From the NCBI RefSeq assembly GCF_011926545.1, contig NZ_JAATIT010000001.1:248001-312000 (forward strand): a stretch of 64,000 nt of DNA, given 5' to 3'. The translations under genes and the position numbers were made by a program. Below the pieces are notes generated by a model, which saw nothing but the letters and a program-made list of their open reading frames with translations, had not been told where the DNA came from and made no database searches. This document shows positions 1 to 8,022 of this stretch, one piece after another (the stretch's first letter is position 1; each line of letters opens with the position of its first letter). The stretch comes from Sphingopyxis italica (GTDB lineage: Bacteria; Pseudomonadota; Alphaproteobacteria; Sphingomonadales; Sphingomonadaceae).

Positions 1-570
1 GCCCCGCCAGTCGGCCCAGCTTCCTGATGCGAGCGGCACCGCTTCGTCGAGGAACGCCTTGGCGCGCGCAATCACCGCCGCGCCGCGGTCGCCGTCGTAG
101 CCGCCGGGCTTCGCGGGCGGCGCATCGAGCGCGTCGGTGCCGTAAAACGCGTCGTAAAGGCTGCCCCAGCGCGCATTGGCGGCGTTGAGAGCGAAGCGGG
201 CGTTGAGCGCGGGCACGACGAGCTGCGGCCCCGCCATCGTCGCGATCTCGGGGTCGACATTTTGGGTGCCGACGCTGAACGGCGCGGGTTCTGGGACGAG
301 ATAGCCGATGTCGCGGAGGAACGCCTGATAAGCTGCGGGGTCGTGCGCCTGTCCGGTGCGTGCCTCGTGCCAGGCATCGATCTGTGCCTGCAAATCCTCG
401 CGCTTTGCCAGCAATGCGGCATTCTCGGGCGCGAACGTGCCGAGCAAGCCCGCGAAATCGCTCCAGAATTTATCGGCGTCGAGCCCGGTCCCCGGCAGCG
501 CGCGCTGTTCGATGAAATCGGCCAGTCGCGAATCGACGGACAGGCCGGAGCGGTCGAGAAATTCGGTCAT
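1..570 (-). CDS. glcB: Malate synthase G, N-terminal part (runs off window)
   Basis: This is the first 190 residues of malate synthase G, which condenses glyoxylate with acetyl-CoA to malate in the glyoxylate bypass. The reverse strand from the ATG at 570 reads in one open frame to base 1. It carries stretches typical of the G isoform: ALPGTGLDADKFW near residue 24, the AQIDAWHEARTGQ helix, DIGYLVPEPAPF, and a block around residue 120 with PQLVVPALNARFALNAANARWGSLYDA. The catalytic barrel and the C-terminal domain lie outside the window. No isocitrate lyase gene is visible nearby. The assignment rests on motif recognition and is firm. Confidence 0.93.
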   Translation of the reverse strand, partial: MTEFLDRSGLSVDSRLADFIEQRALPGTGLDADKFWSDFAGLLGTFAPENAALLAKREDLQAQIDAWHEARTGQAHDPAAYQAFLRDIGYLVPEPAPFSVGTQNVDPEIATMAGPQLVVPALNARFALNAANARWGSLYDAFYGTDALDAPPAKPGGYDGDRGAAVIARAKAFLDEAVPLASGSWADWRG

Positions 571-740
571 GCAAGCACCCTCTGGTCGGCGCGGCTGCGC
601 CAGTGGACCCGGGGAGGAAAGGGCCAGCGCGCTATGCCGCGATTGGATTCGATTGGCAATGGGCGCTTTCCAATGGGGGCGGCGTAGGTTACGTTGCAAC
701 GCACAACGAAAATAGACACCTCCCCAAACGACCCGGATCC

Positions 741-1040
741 ATGGACGACACACGACTGAAATTGATGGAAGCCATCGCCCGCAAAAAGCTGGTGACGGCG
801 CAATATAACGGCCAGACGCTGACGCTGGCGCCGCATCTGCTGTTCGAACGCCGCGGCGACCTGTTCATCAGCGCGCTCAATCTGGGCAAGAGCTGGCGCT
901 CGGACGAGGAACCGCGGCTTGGCCATTTCAAGCTCGGCGGCCTCGCGTCGATCGAACTCAGCGAAGAAGGCTTCGAACCCATCCCCGGTTTTGAACCCGC
1001 GCCGCCGCGTGAGGAAGACACGCCGCTGCTCGGGGTCTAG
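741..1040 (+). CDS. Small WYL-like hypothetical protein
   Basis: This is a 99-residue protein starting at the ATG at 741. The fold pattern resembles the ligand-sensing WYL domain without a helix-turn-helix: an N-terminal helix (LMEAIARKKLVTAQYNG), then a strand with LAPHLLFERRGDLFISALNLGK, then a hydrophobic strand before an acidic proline-rich tail. It has no signal peptide or membrane segment. It is divergent from glcB and converges with the GGDEF gene, the two stops being 2 bases apart. An upstream in-frame start would extend it but adds residues unlike the family. The function is unknown and the WYL relation is only an inference from pattern. Confidence 0.65.
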   Translation: MDDTRLKLMEAIARKKLVTAQYNGQTLTLAPHLLFERRGDLFISALNLGKSWRSDEEPRLGHFKLGGLASIELSEEGFEPIPGFEPAPPREEDTPLLGV

Positions 1041-1042
1041 GA

Positions 1043-2216
1043 TCAGGCGACGCCCAGCGCCGCCACTGGCGGCATTTCCCCGAGCGCGACCCGAACCTGG
1101 TTCCGTCCCGCGGCCTTGGCCCGATAGAGCGCGGCATCGGCGCGGCGCGCCAATTCGAACAGCGAATGGTCCGACGTTCGCTGGGCGACGCCGAAGGACG
1201 CCGTGAAGCTGCGATCGACTCCGAAAACCGGCAACCGCGCCGAGGCGAACGCGACGCGCACAGATTCGGCATAAAGCCGTCCGTCGGACAGTAAGGCGTC
1301 GGGAAGCAGGACCGCGAACTCCTCGCCGCCGATGCGGCCGACGATCGCGTTCGCAGGCGCCGCATCGGCCAGCATCGCCGCGAAATGCGCGATCACGCCG
1401 TCGCCCGCCGCGTGGCCGAAACTGTCGTTGATTTTTTTGAAATCGTCGAGATCGGCGGTGATCAGCACCGCCCCCCCCGCCACGCAGAAACGCCAGTTCG
1501 GCGTGATGTTCGAAGCCGCGCCGGTTGAGCACGCTCGAAAGCGGATCGGTTTCCGAGCGCGTGACCATTTCCGCCGTCGTGTCGCGCATCATCACTAGCA
1601 GCATCACGAGCGCGATCGCCATGAGGGTCACGACGCTGCCGCTCTGCGAGATCGCGGCGTAGGTCGTCGCCATATAGCCTTGCGGCGAACTCGCCGTTCC
1701 GATCTGGGCGGCGATGAAGGGCTTGACGACATAGATGATCGCCGCGACCACCTGCAGCGCGATCAGCAGCAGGTCGAGCGGCTGGCGGCGACCCGAGCGC
1801 CAGATCACCAGACCGATCAGGACCTGCATCGCGAAATAGGGCAGCTGATAGAGCATGAGCCGCAGCGTCGAGCCATAAGTCATGCTGAAAATCACGGGGA
1901 CGGCGAGGATCGTGAGTACCCATATCACCGCCATCGCGGCCAAAGGTGGCCGCGCGCTATAATGACCCGCAACGCCGACCAGCGCGAAGCTGACCGCGAG
2001 CAGAAAGACAAGAAAGATGCCGATGCCTACGGGGGTCGGGTCGACCTGCCGCGTCAACAGAAATTCGAGGCCGACGTAGACGATGCCCATGCCATAGCCG
2101 AGCGCGAGCCACCACGCGCCGCGCGCGGTCCGGTTGGTCGCCGCGACCACGGCGAACGCGACGGCAAAAATGCCGGCCACGGACATGTTGATCCCAAGCA
2201 CGAAAGCTGCAGTCAT
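1043..2216 (-). pseudogene. Membrane-bound diguanylate cyclase (GGDEF), frameshifted
   Basis: The N-terminal half has about six or seven hydrophobic segments. It leads into the start of a GGDEF domain (SETDPLSSVLNRRGF). The frame then breaks at a run of eight C at 1471-1478. The rest of the domain continues in the next frame from about 1483 to the stop at 1043, including ADLDDFKKINDSFGH and the intact active site RIGGEEFAVLLP. Losing one C would join both halves without a gap, giving about 390 residues. If repaired the enzyme would make cyclic di-GMP from GTP. The break may be a sequencing error, a true mutation or slippage. An upstream ATG at 2231 or GTG at 2243 is also possible. Confidence 0.75.
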
Positions 2217-2406
2217 CGACCCACTCTTCATCGGTCCGGTCACGTAGCCGGGCGGTCCCGAACTTTCGGTTAATGGTTTGCAATTCGGGACGATTCGCGT
2301 GCGTTCTTAGCCGATCGGCGCGCCCGCCGCAGCGACTTACGGTATCGCAGCGACAAAATAGCGGGCGGGGGTGCAAAAGCCCCGCGTCGCCCGCTATAGC
2401 CGGGCG

Positions 2407-3618
2407 ATGACCAGCCTTACCGCAACCGAAAATGCCGCGATCGAACGCGCCGCCGACGCGCCGATGCTGTCGCAGGTCGAACAATGGGCGGCGATCAACA
2501 GCGGCACCGGCAATCTGGCGGGATTGAAGCGTGTCGCGGGCGAACTCGCCGACGCCTTTTCCGTCCTGCCCGGCGAGGTGCGGCTCGTCGCGGCCGACCC
2601 GGTCGAGAGCGTCGATGCGGCGGGCCAGGTCAACATCGTCCAGCGCGGCGACCATCTGCACCTCCGCGTCCGGCCCGACGCGCCGGTGCAGCTGCTCCTG
2701 ACCGGGCATATGGACACGGTGTTTGCCGCCGACCATCCGTTCCAGACGCTCAAATGGCTCGAACCCGGGGTGCTCAACGGCCCCGGCACCGCGGACATGA
2801 AGGCGGGCATTTCGGTGATCCTCGCCGCGCTCTCGGCGCTCGAAGCGTCGCCGCTCGCGGAGCGCGTCGGCTATGACGTGATGATCAACAGCGACGAGGA
2901 AACGGGGAGCCAGGCGTCGGCGCGGCTGATCGCCGAGCTCGCGAAAGGCAAGACCGCGGCACTGACTTACGAACCCGCCCTCCCCGACGGCACGCTCGCG
3001 GGCGCGCGGCCGGGGAGCGGCAATTTTTCGGTCGTCGTCCACGGTCTCTCGGCGCACGCGGGGCGCAATCCCGACGACGGACGCAACGCGCTGCTCGCCG
3101 CGGCCGATCTCGCGCTGCGGCTCGCCACGCTCAAATCCCCTACGCTGAAGGTCAACCCGGCGAAGATCGACGGCGGCGGACCGAACAATGTCGTGCCCGA
3201 CAGCGCGATCCTGCGCGTCAACATGCGCCCCGCGACCCCCGAAGCGATGGTCGAAGCCGAAGCGGCGCTGCGCGATGCCATCGCGGCGGTGTCGCGCGAG
3301 CATGATGTGCATTGCCATGTCCATGGCGGCTTCAACCGGCCGCCGAAACCGCTCGACCCCGCCGCGACGCGTTTGTTCGAGCTGGTGCAGGGCTGCGGTG
3401 CTGCGCTCGGCCTCCCGCCGATCGGCTGGAACGCGACCGGCGGCGTGTGTGACGGCAACAATATCGCGGCGTGCGGGATTCCGGTGGTCGACACGATGGG
3501 CCCGCGCGGCGGCGCGATTCATAGCGCGGACGAATTTCTGATCGTCGACAGCCTCGCCGAGCGCGCGCGGCTGTCGGCGCTGACCCTGATGAGAATAGCG
3601 GAACGGGGGACTGTGTGA
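2407..3618 (+). CDS. M20 family zinc hydrolase (CPG2/ArgE-like), in arginine catabolic unit
   Basis: This is a 403-residue metallopeptidase-like amidohydrolase of the M20 family, closest in pattern to glutamate carboxypeptidase. Metal and catalytic residues are visible: H101 and D103 in LTGHMDTVF, D130 in NGPGTADMKAG, and the acidic pair E164/E165 in NSDEETGS. The dimerisation domain follows with VVVHGLSAHAGRNPDDGRNAL. The stop overlaps the GTG start of astA by four bases, so the two are probably translationally coupled. The arginine succinyltransferase pathway needs a succinylglutamate desuccinylase (AstE). This hydrolase could fill that role, but that is inference from context only. It was started at the ATG at 2407 because upstream codons add a non-conserved extension. 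Confidence 0.85.
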   Translation: MTSLTATENAAIERAADAPMLSQVEQWAAINSGTGNLAGLKRVAGELADAFSVLPGEVRLVAADPVESVDAAGQVNIVQRGDHLHLRVRPDAPVQLLLTGHMDTVFAADHPFQTLKWLEPGVLNGPGTADMKAGISVILAALSALEASPLAERVGYDVMINSDEETGSQASARLIAELAKGKTAALTYEPALPDGTLAGARPGSGNFSVVVHGLSAHAGRNPDDGRNALLAAADLALRLATLKSPTLKVNPAKIDGGGPNNVVPDSAILRVNMRPATPEAMVEAEAALRDAIAAVSREHDVHCHVHGGFNRPPKPLDPAATRLFELVQGCGAALGLPPIGWNATGGVCDGNNIAACGIPVVDTMGPRGGAIHSADEFLIVDSLAERARLSALTLMRIAERGTV

Positions 3619-4616
3619 ATTATGTGATCCGGGCGGCCAAACCGGGCGATCTGCAAAGCATTTACGAGATGGCGAAGCTGACCGGCGGCGGCTTCACCAA
3701 CCTGCCCCCCGACAGGCAAGCGCTGCGCGCCAAGCTGGAGCGTGCCGAAGCGGGCTTTGCGTCGGAAAAGGAATATCCCGGCGACGAGCTCTATCTGATG
3801 GTGCTCGAGGATTTGGACAGCGGCGAAGTGCGCGGCACCTGCCAGATCTTCGGGCAGGTCGGCCAGCGCTGGCCCTTTTATAGCTACCGCATCGGCACCG
3901 ACAGCAAGCATAGCGAGCAGCTCGGCCGCACCTTCCACGCGCAGGTGCTGATGCTCAGCAACGACCTCAACGGCGCATCCGAAGTCGGCGGGCTGTTCCT
4001 GCACCCCGCGGCGCGCGCCGGCGGGCTCGGACTGCTGCTCGCGCGCTCGCGCTACCTGTTTATCGCGCGCCACCGCGCGCGTTTCGGCGACCGTATCCTC
4101 GCCGAGCTGCGCGGGGTGATCGACGAGGCGGGCGGATCGCCCTTCTGGGACGGGGTCGCGGGCAAGTTTTTCGGGATGAATTTCCAGGAAGCCGACCAAT
4201 TCAACGCGGTCCACGGCAACCAGTTCATCGCCGACCTGATGCCCAAGCACCCGGTCTATATCGCGATGCTGGGCGACCATGCGCGCAGCGTCATCGGCGT
4301 CCCGCATCCGACCGGGCGCGCGGCGATGCGGATGCTGGAGAATGAAGGGTTCGCGTTCGAAAATTACGTCGACATATTCGACGGCGGCCCGACGATGACC
4401 GCGCGCACCGATCAGGTCGCGAGCATCCGCGATGCGAAACATGTCGAGGTGACGGGCATCGCCGAAAGCGGCGACGACGCGCTGATCGCGACCGGGCGGC
4501 TCGGTGATTTCCGCTGCTGTTTCGGAAAGGTCGGCGCCGGCGCGACGATCGATGCCGAGGCGGCGCGCATTTTGGGCGTCGGCAAGGGCGACGCGATCAG
4601 TTGGATCGGACGATAA
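3615..4616 (+). CDS. astA: Arginine N-succinyltransferase
   Basis: AstA transfers succinyl from succinyl-CoA to the alpha-amino group of arginine, the first step of the AST catabolic route. The 333-residue length fits the family. Recognisable blocks are the N-terminal YVIRAAKPGDLQSIYEMA, FYSYRIGTDSKHSEQL, EVGGLFLHPAARAGG, FWDGVAGKFFGMNFQEAD, and HPTGRAAMRMLENEGF. The start is a GTG at 3615 that overlaps the stop of the hydrolase. Downstream, a palindromic repeat separates it from astB. No astC or astD is present in the window, so the pathway must be completed elsewhere. Confidence 0.95.
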   Translation: MNYVIRAAKPGDLQSIYEMAKLTGGGFTNLPPDRQALRAKLERAEAGFASEKEYPGDELYLMVLEDLDSGEVRGTCQIFGQVGQRWPFYSYRIGTDSKHSEQLGRTFHAQVLMLSNDLNGASEVGGLFLHPAARAGGLGLLLARSRYLFIARHRARFGDRILAELRGVIDEAGGSPFWDGVAGKFFGMNFQEADQFNAVHGNQFIADLMPKHPVYIAMLGDHARSVIGVPHPTGRAAMRMLENEGFAFENYVDIFDGGPTMTARTDQVASIRDAKHVEVTGIAESGDDALIATGRLGDFRCCFGKVGAGATIDAEAARILGVGKGDAISWIGR

Positions 4617-4625
4617 TTAGTTAAG

Positions 4626-4741
4626 CCCCTCCGCTTCAGAGGAGGGGTTGGGGTGGTGGACGCCGGTGCGCCTATCACCACCCCGCTGCGACTAGCGAGC
4701 AAGCTCGCAAGTCTCGCTGCCCCTCCTCTGAAGAGGAGGGG
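4626..4741. repeat. Composite palindromic repeat with two 22-bp hairpins
   Basis: Two near-identical self-complementary 22-mers (CCCCTCC-GCTTCA-GAGGAGGGG type) lie at 4626-4647 and 4720-4741. Between them an inner inverted pair, GGGGTGGTG and CACCACCCC, and a CGAGCAAGCTCG palindrome form a larger folded unit. A third copy of the 22-mer sits at 14132-14153 after glpK. The element lies between astA and astB and would form hairpins in the mRNA. Confidence 0.85.
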
Positions 4742-4766
4742 TTTGAACAGGAATAAGGCTTTCTAC

Positions 4767-6041
4767 ATGCTCACCGAAATCAACTTCGACGGGATCATCG
4801 GCCCCAGCCATAATTACGCCGGACTCAGCCGCGGCAATATCGCGTCGGCGAGCCATGCCGGCGACGTGTCGCAGCCGCGCGCCGCCGCGCTGCAGGGCAT
4901 CGAGAAGATGCGCCACAATCTGGCGCTTGGGCTGCCGCAAGGCTTTTTCGTCCCGCTCGATCGCCCCGATGCGCCCTGGCTCCGGGCGCTCGGCACGACG
5001 CTGGAGGACGCCGAAGGCCATTTGCGCGCGCAAGCCTGGTCGGCATCGTCGATGTGGGCGGCGAACGCCGCGACCGTCTCGCCCGCGCCCGACAGCGCCG
5101 ACGGCAAATGCCACCTCACCGTCGCCAACCTCGTCACCATGCCGCACCGCAGCCACGAATGGCCGGGCACGCTCGCGCAGCTCCGCCTTGCGTTCGCCAA
5201 TCCGGCCTTTCAGGTTCATGCCCCCATCCCCGCCCCCTTCGGCGACGAGGGCGCGGCGAACCATATGCGGCTGTGCAGCGGGCATGACGGGCAAGGCGTC
5301 GAGATTTTCGTCCATGGCGTTGGCGGCGGGCGCTTCCCCGCGCGCCAGCATCTCGACGCGTCGAAGGCGATCGCGCGGAAGCACCGGCTCGACCCGGCGC
5401 GCACGCTGTTCATCCGCCAGTCGGACAGCGCGATCCAGAGCGGCGCTTTCCACAACGACGTCGTCGCGGTCGCGAACGAGCATGTGCTGTTCACCCACGA
5501 GAGTGCGTTCGAGGACCGCGAGGCGGCGCACGCCGAAATCCGTTCCGCCTTCCCCGCGGTCGAGATCGTCGAAGTCCCCGCGACCGCGGTGAGTCTGCCC
5601 GACGCGATCAAATCCTATCTGTTCAACGCCCAGCTCGTCAGCCTGCCCGATGGCGGCGGCCCTTCGACTGGGCTCAGGACAGGCATGGGGCTGGTGCTGC
5701 CGACCGAGGCGCAGGCCACGCCCGCCGTCTGGAACTGGCTGGAGGGCATGATCGCAGGCAATGGCCCGATCCGCAAACTGCTGCCCGTCGATGTCCGTCA
5801 GTCGATGGCGAACGGCGGCGGCCCCGCCTGCCTGCGCCTGCGCGTCGTCGCCGATCCAGCGACCGTCGATCCGCGCTTCCTTGCCGACGAGGCGAAGCTC
5901 GACCGGATCGCGGGCGTCGTCGCGAAACATTGGCCGGAAGCGATCGCGCCCGGCGATCTCGCGTCCGCGCCGCTGGCGAGTGACGTGCGCAAGGCGCGCA
6001 GTGCCCTCCTCGCCGAGCTTGGCCTCGGCGAACTGGACTGA
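4767..6041 (+). CDS. astB: N-succinylarginine dihydrolase
   Basis: AstB hydrolyses N2-succinylarginine to succinylornithine, ammonia and carbon dioxide, the second AST step. The 424-residue protein begins with EINFDGIIGPSHNYAGLSRGN, typical of the family. It keeps SMWAANAATVSP, MPHRSHEWPGT, SAIQSGAFHNDVVAVANEHVLFTHE, and VRQSMANGGGPACLRLRV. One oddity lies near residues 298-306: the segment DGGGPSTGLRTGMG is encoded by a sequence matching the arm of a dispersed repeat found elsewhere in the window (5659-5683). It is an in-frame insertion between the conserved LVSLPDGG and GLVLPTEA. It lies downstream of astA and directly upstream of the methyltransferase-like gene. Confidence 0.95.
   Translation: MLTEINFDGIIGPSHNYAGLSRGNIASASHAGDVSQPRAAALQGIEKMRHNLALGLPQGFFVPLDRPDAPWLRALGTTLEDAEGHLRAQAWSASSMWAANAATVSPAPDSADGKCHLTVANLVTMPHRSHEWPGTLAQLRLAFANPAFQVHAPIPAPFGDEGAANHMRLCSGHDGQGVEIFVHGVGGGRFPARQHLDASKAIARKHRLDPARTLFIRQSDSAIQSGAFHNDVVAVANEHVLFTHESAFEDREAAHAEIRSAFPAVEIVEVPATAVSLPDAIKSYLFNAQLVSLPDGGGPSTGLRTGMGLVLPTEAQATPAVWNWLEGMIAGNGPIRKLLPVDVRQSMANGGGPACLRLRVVADPATVDPRFLADEAKLDRIAGVVAKHWPEAIAPGDLASAPLASDVRKARSALLAELGLGELD
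5659..5683. repeat. Repeat-arm fragment inserted in frame in astB
   Basis: The sequence CCCTTCGACTGGGCTCAGG and the next few bases match the arm of the dispersed TTCGACAAGCTCAG-type element seen intergenically at 10797, 12554 and 56466. Here it lies inside astB without breaking the frame. Confidence 0.6.
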
Positions 6042-6046
6042 TCTTC

Positions 6047-6718
6047 TTGAAGATACGCGAACTGATCGACACGGCGCGGATTCCCGGCGGCGACGAGCTG
6101 CGTCTTTACCGGCGCGGCGATGACTTCATCATCGCGATCGGCGGCAATGAATTGATGAACAGCCGGATGAGCGGGTCCGAAGAGGCGCTCGCGGTGATGA
6201 GCTGCGCGCGGTTGCGCAAGCCCGAGACGGCGCAGCTGCTGATCGGCGGCTATGGCATGGGCTTCACGCTGCGCGCGGCGCTGGCGGCGCTGGGACCGGA
6301 TGCGAAGATCATCGTCGCCGAGCTGGTGCCCGAAATCATCGACTGGGCGCGCGGGCCGATGGCGGGACTGGCGGCGGGGTGTCTCGACGATCCGCGCGTC
6401 GAGCTGGTCATCGGCGATGTCGCGGCGGCGATCGCGGCCGGGCGCGGACGTTACGACGCGATCCTGCTCGATGTCGACAATGGCCCCGACGGACTGGTGC
6501 GCGCGGCGAACGACGGCATTTATTCGGCGGCGGGGCTCGCGTCGGCCAAGGCGGCACTGCGGCCGGGCGGCGTCCTCGCCATCTGGTCGGCGGCGCCCGA
6601 CGCGCGCTTCACGCGCCGGCTGGCGGCGGCGGGCTTTCGCGTCGAGGAAGTCGCCGTCCGCGCGCGGACGGGGGGCAAGGGCGCGCGGCACATGATCTGG
6701 TTTGCGCGGGTGGGATAA
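6047..6718 (+). CDS. Spermidine synthase-like methyltransferase-fold protein
   Basis: This is a 223-residue protein with the Rossmann fold of the spermidine synthase family. The nucleotide-binding loop reads LLIGGYGMGFTLRAAL (about residue 65), followed by an acidic strand end VAELVPEIIDWAR, then VIGDVAAAI, and YDAILLDVDNGPD. Such proteins bind decarboxylated or normal S-adenosylmethionine. The first in-frame start is a TTG at 6047, six bases after the astB stop, so it probably belongs to the same transcript. It may act in polyamine or arginine-derived metabolism, but the substrate cannot be read from sequence. Confidence 0.82.
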   Translation: MKIRELIDTARIPGGDELRLYRRGDDFIIAIGGNELMNSRMSGSEEALAVMSCARLRKPETAQLLIGGYGMGFTLRAALAALGPDAKIIVAELVPEIIDWARGPMAGLAAGCLDDPRVELVIGDVAAAIAAGRGRYDAILLDVDNGPDGLVRAANDGIYSAAGLASAKAALRPGGVLAIWSAAPDARFTRRLAAAGFRVEEVAVRARTGGKGARHMIWFARVG

Positions 6719-6768
6719 GCAGGAGCCGGATGTGGCGGCCTTCGACCGGTAGCTGCCATCTCTTACAT

Positions 6769-6847
6769 CGTCATCCCCGCGAAAGCGGGGACCCGGAGCG
6801 CGCGTAGGCTGATCCCGCACTGGGTTCCCGCTTTCGCGGGAATGACA
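6769..6847. repeat. Inverted repeat of the GTCATCCCCGCGAAAGC family
   Basis: Two arms of about 23 bases, at 6769-6791 and 6825-6847, are near-perfect reverse complements. They form a long hairpin downstream of the spermidine-synthase-like gene. Related copies lie at 14504-14581, 48258-48285 and 54196-54286. Confidence 0.85.
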
Positions 6848-6955
6848 AATGTTGGTGTTGGTTCCCGCCCAAAGCCGCCACCGCTTGCCTTGCCCTGTCG
6901 GATTAACTTACAATTTACCATAAGCTCGGCGCGCCGAGTCCCCGATTTGCGCCGC

Positions 6956-6971
6956 TGGCACGGCGCTTGCT
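6956..6971 (+). promoter_or_regulatory. Sigma-54 (-24/-12) promoter-like site
   Basis: TGGCACG, four bases, then TTGCT matches the RpoN consensus exactly. The -24 GG is at 6957-6958 and the -12 GC at 6969-6970. Transcription would start near 6982, only about two bases before the ATG at 6984. A perfect 14-bp palindrome lies 17 bases upstream of the site, at 6925-6938. Confidence 0.55.
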
Positions 6972-6983
6972 TGGGATAGGGTG

Positions 6984-7223
6984 ATGCTGAAAAAGATCGG
7001 ACGCCTGTTCGTCATCAAGACGCGCCTGGAAGCGTGCCTGATCATTTACGCCCTCGCCGTCGGCGCGATGGCGCGGGGTGCGGCCTATCTTCACGAATAT
7101 CCGGGCTATGGCGGCAAGCTGCTGCTGCTCGCCTGCACCGGGTCGGTCTTCCTCGCCGGCGCGAAGATTTTCGACTGTCTGCGCTACGAGCAGGCGGCGG
7201 AGGCCGCGAGGCAGTCGGGCTAG
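6984..7223 (+). CDS. Small two-helix membrane protein, function unknown
   Basis: This 79-residue protein starts with a short basic segment (MLKKIGRLFVIKTR). Two hydrophobic helices follow, around residues 17-32 and 46-62, with an aromatic loop (AAYLHEYPGYGG) between them and a charged C-terminus. The alternative GTG at 6981 would add one residue. A sigma-54-type promoter sequence ends about 13 bases before the start, which would give a transcript with almost no leader. I do not recognise the family. It precedes the PHA-depolymerase-like gene by 46 bases and could be co-transcribed with it. Confidence 0.72.
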   Translation: MLKKIGRLFVIKTRLEACLIIYALAVGAMARGAAYLHEYPGYGGKLLLLACTGSVFLAGAKIFDCLRYEQAAEAARQSG

Positions 7224-7269
7224 CGCACCGGTCTTTCGCCGGTCATCAGGATATGCCAAGGCACAGACC

Positions 7270-8022
7270 ATGAGCAGGATCAGCGGCCGGCCGGCCATCA
7301 GCACCGAGCATGTTTACGGCCTGAGCCTCCGCGTCGCGCGCTGGCGCGAGGGCGCGCCCGGCACGCCGCTCTTGTTCCTCAACGGGATCGGCGCCGACAT
7401 CGCCGCCGCCGCGCCGCTGCTCGCGCAAATCGATGGCCGCGAGGTGTGGACGCTCGACATGCCCGGCGTCGGCGGCTCGCCCGACGCGCTGCTGCCCTAT
7501 GGCGCGCCGACGATCGCGGCGGTGGTGATGGAGATAGCGGACCGGCTCGGTCACAAGGTGATCGACGTCGCCGGGTTCAGCTGGGGCGGCGCGCTGGCGC
7601 AACAGGTCGCGATCCAGTTCCCGGGACACGTGCGGCGGCTGGTGCTGATGGCGACGACGCCGACGGTGAGCGCGCCGGGGATCGGCTGGGCGGCTTTGCT
7701 CGACGACGATATGCTGGCGAGCGGGCTCAAGCTGCCGACCGCGACCCCGCTCGGCCTCGCCTATCAGTCGCTGGCGATGGCGGGATGGACGAGCGCGGCG
7801 ATGCTGCCGCAGCTCAAAGACACACCCGTGCTGATCCTGATGGGTGAGCGCGACGGGGTCGTGCCCGCGTGCCACGGTCAGGCGATCGCCGACCTGATCG
7901 ACGGCGCGGTGCTCGAGGTGGTGCCGGGATCGCACCTCTTCCCCTTCACCCATGCGGCGGCGATTTCGGCGCGGATCAGCGCGTTTCTGGATCAGCCGGA
8001 GCGGGCGCAAGCCGCCGCTTGA
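7270..8022 (+). CDS. phaZ: Alpha/beta hydrolase, poly(3-hydroxyalkanoate) depolymerase-like
   Basis: This 250-residue alpha/beta hydrolase matches the intracellular PHA depolymerase pattern: LLFLNGIGADI, DMPGVGGS, the nucleophile elbow GFSWGGALAQQ, GWTS, LILMGERDGVVP with the acid, and GSHLFPFTHA with the catalytic histidine. It would hydrolyse polyester storage granules or related esters. Compared with the usual 280 or so residues, the stretch after ATTPTVSAPG is short by roughly 30-40 residues, in the lid region. The start at 7270 was chosen because upstream codons are not family-like. The 3' end overlaps the opposite-strand hydrolase by 47 bases. Confidence 0.78.
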   Translation: MSRISGRPAISTEHVYGLSLRVARWREGAPGTPLLFLNGIGADIAAAAPLLAQIDGREVWTLDMPGVGGSPDALLPYGAPTIAAVVMEIADRLGHKVIDVAGFSWGGALAQQVAIQFPGHVRRLVLMATTPTVSAPGIGWAALLDDDMLASGLKLPTATPLGLAYQSLAMAGWTSAAMLPQLKDTPVLILMGERDGVVPACHGQAIADLIDGAVLEVVPGSHLFPFTHAAAISARISAFLDQPERAQAAA

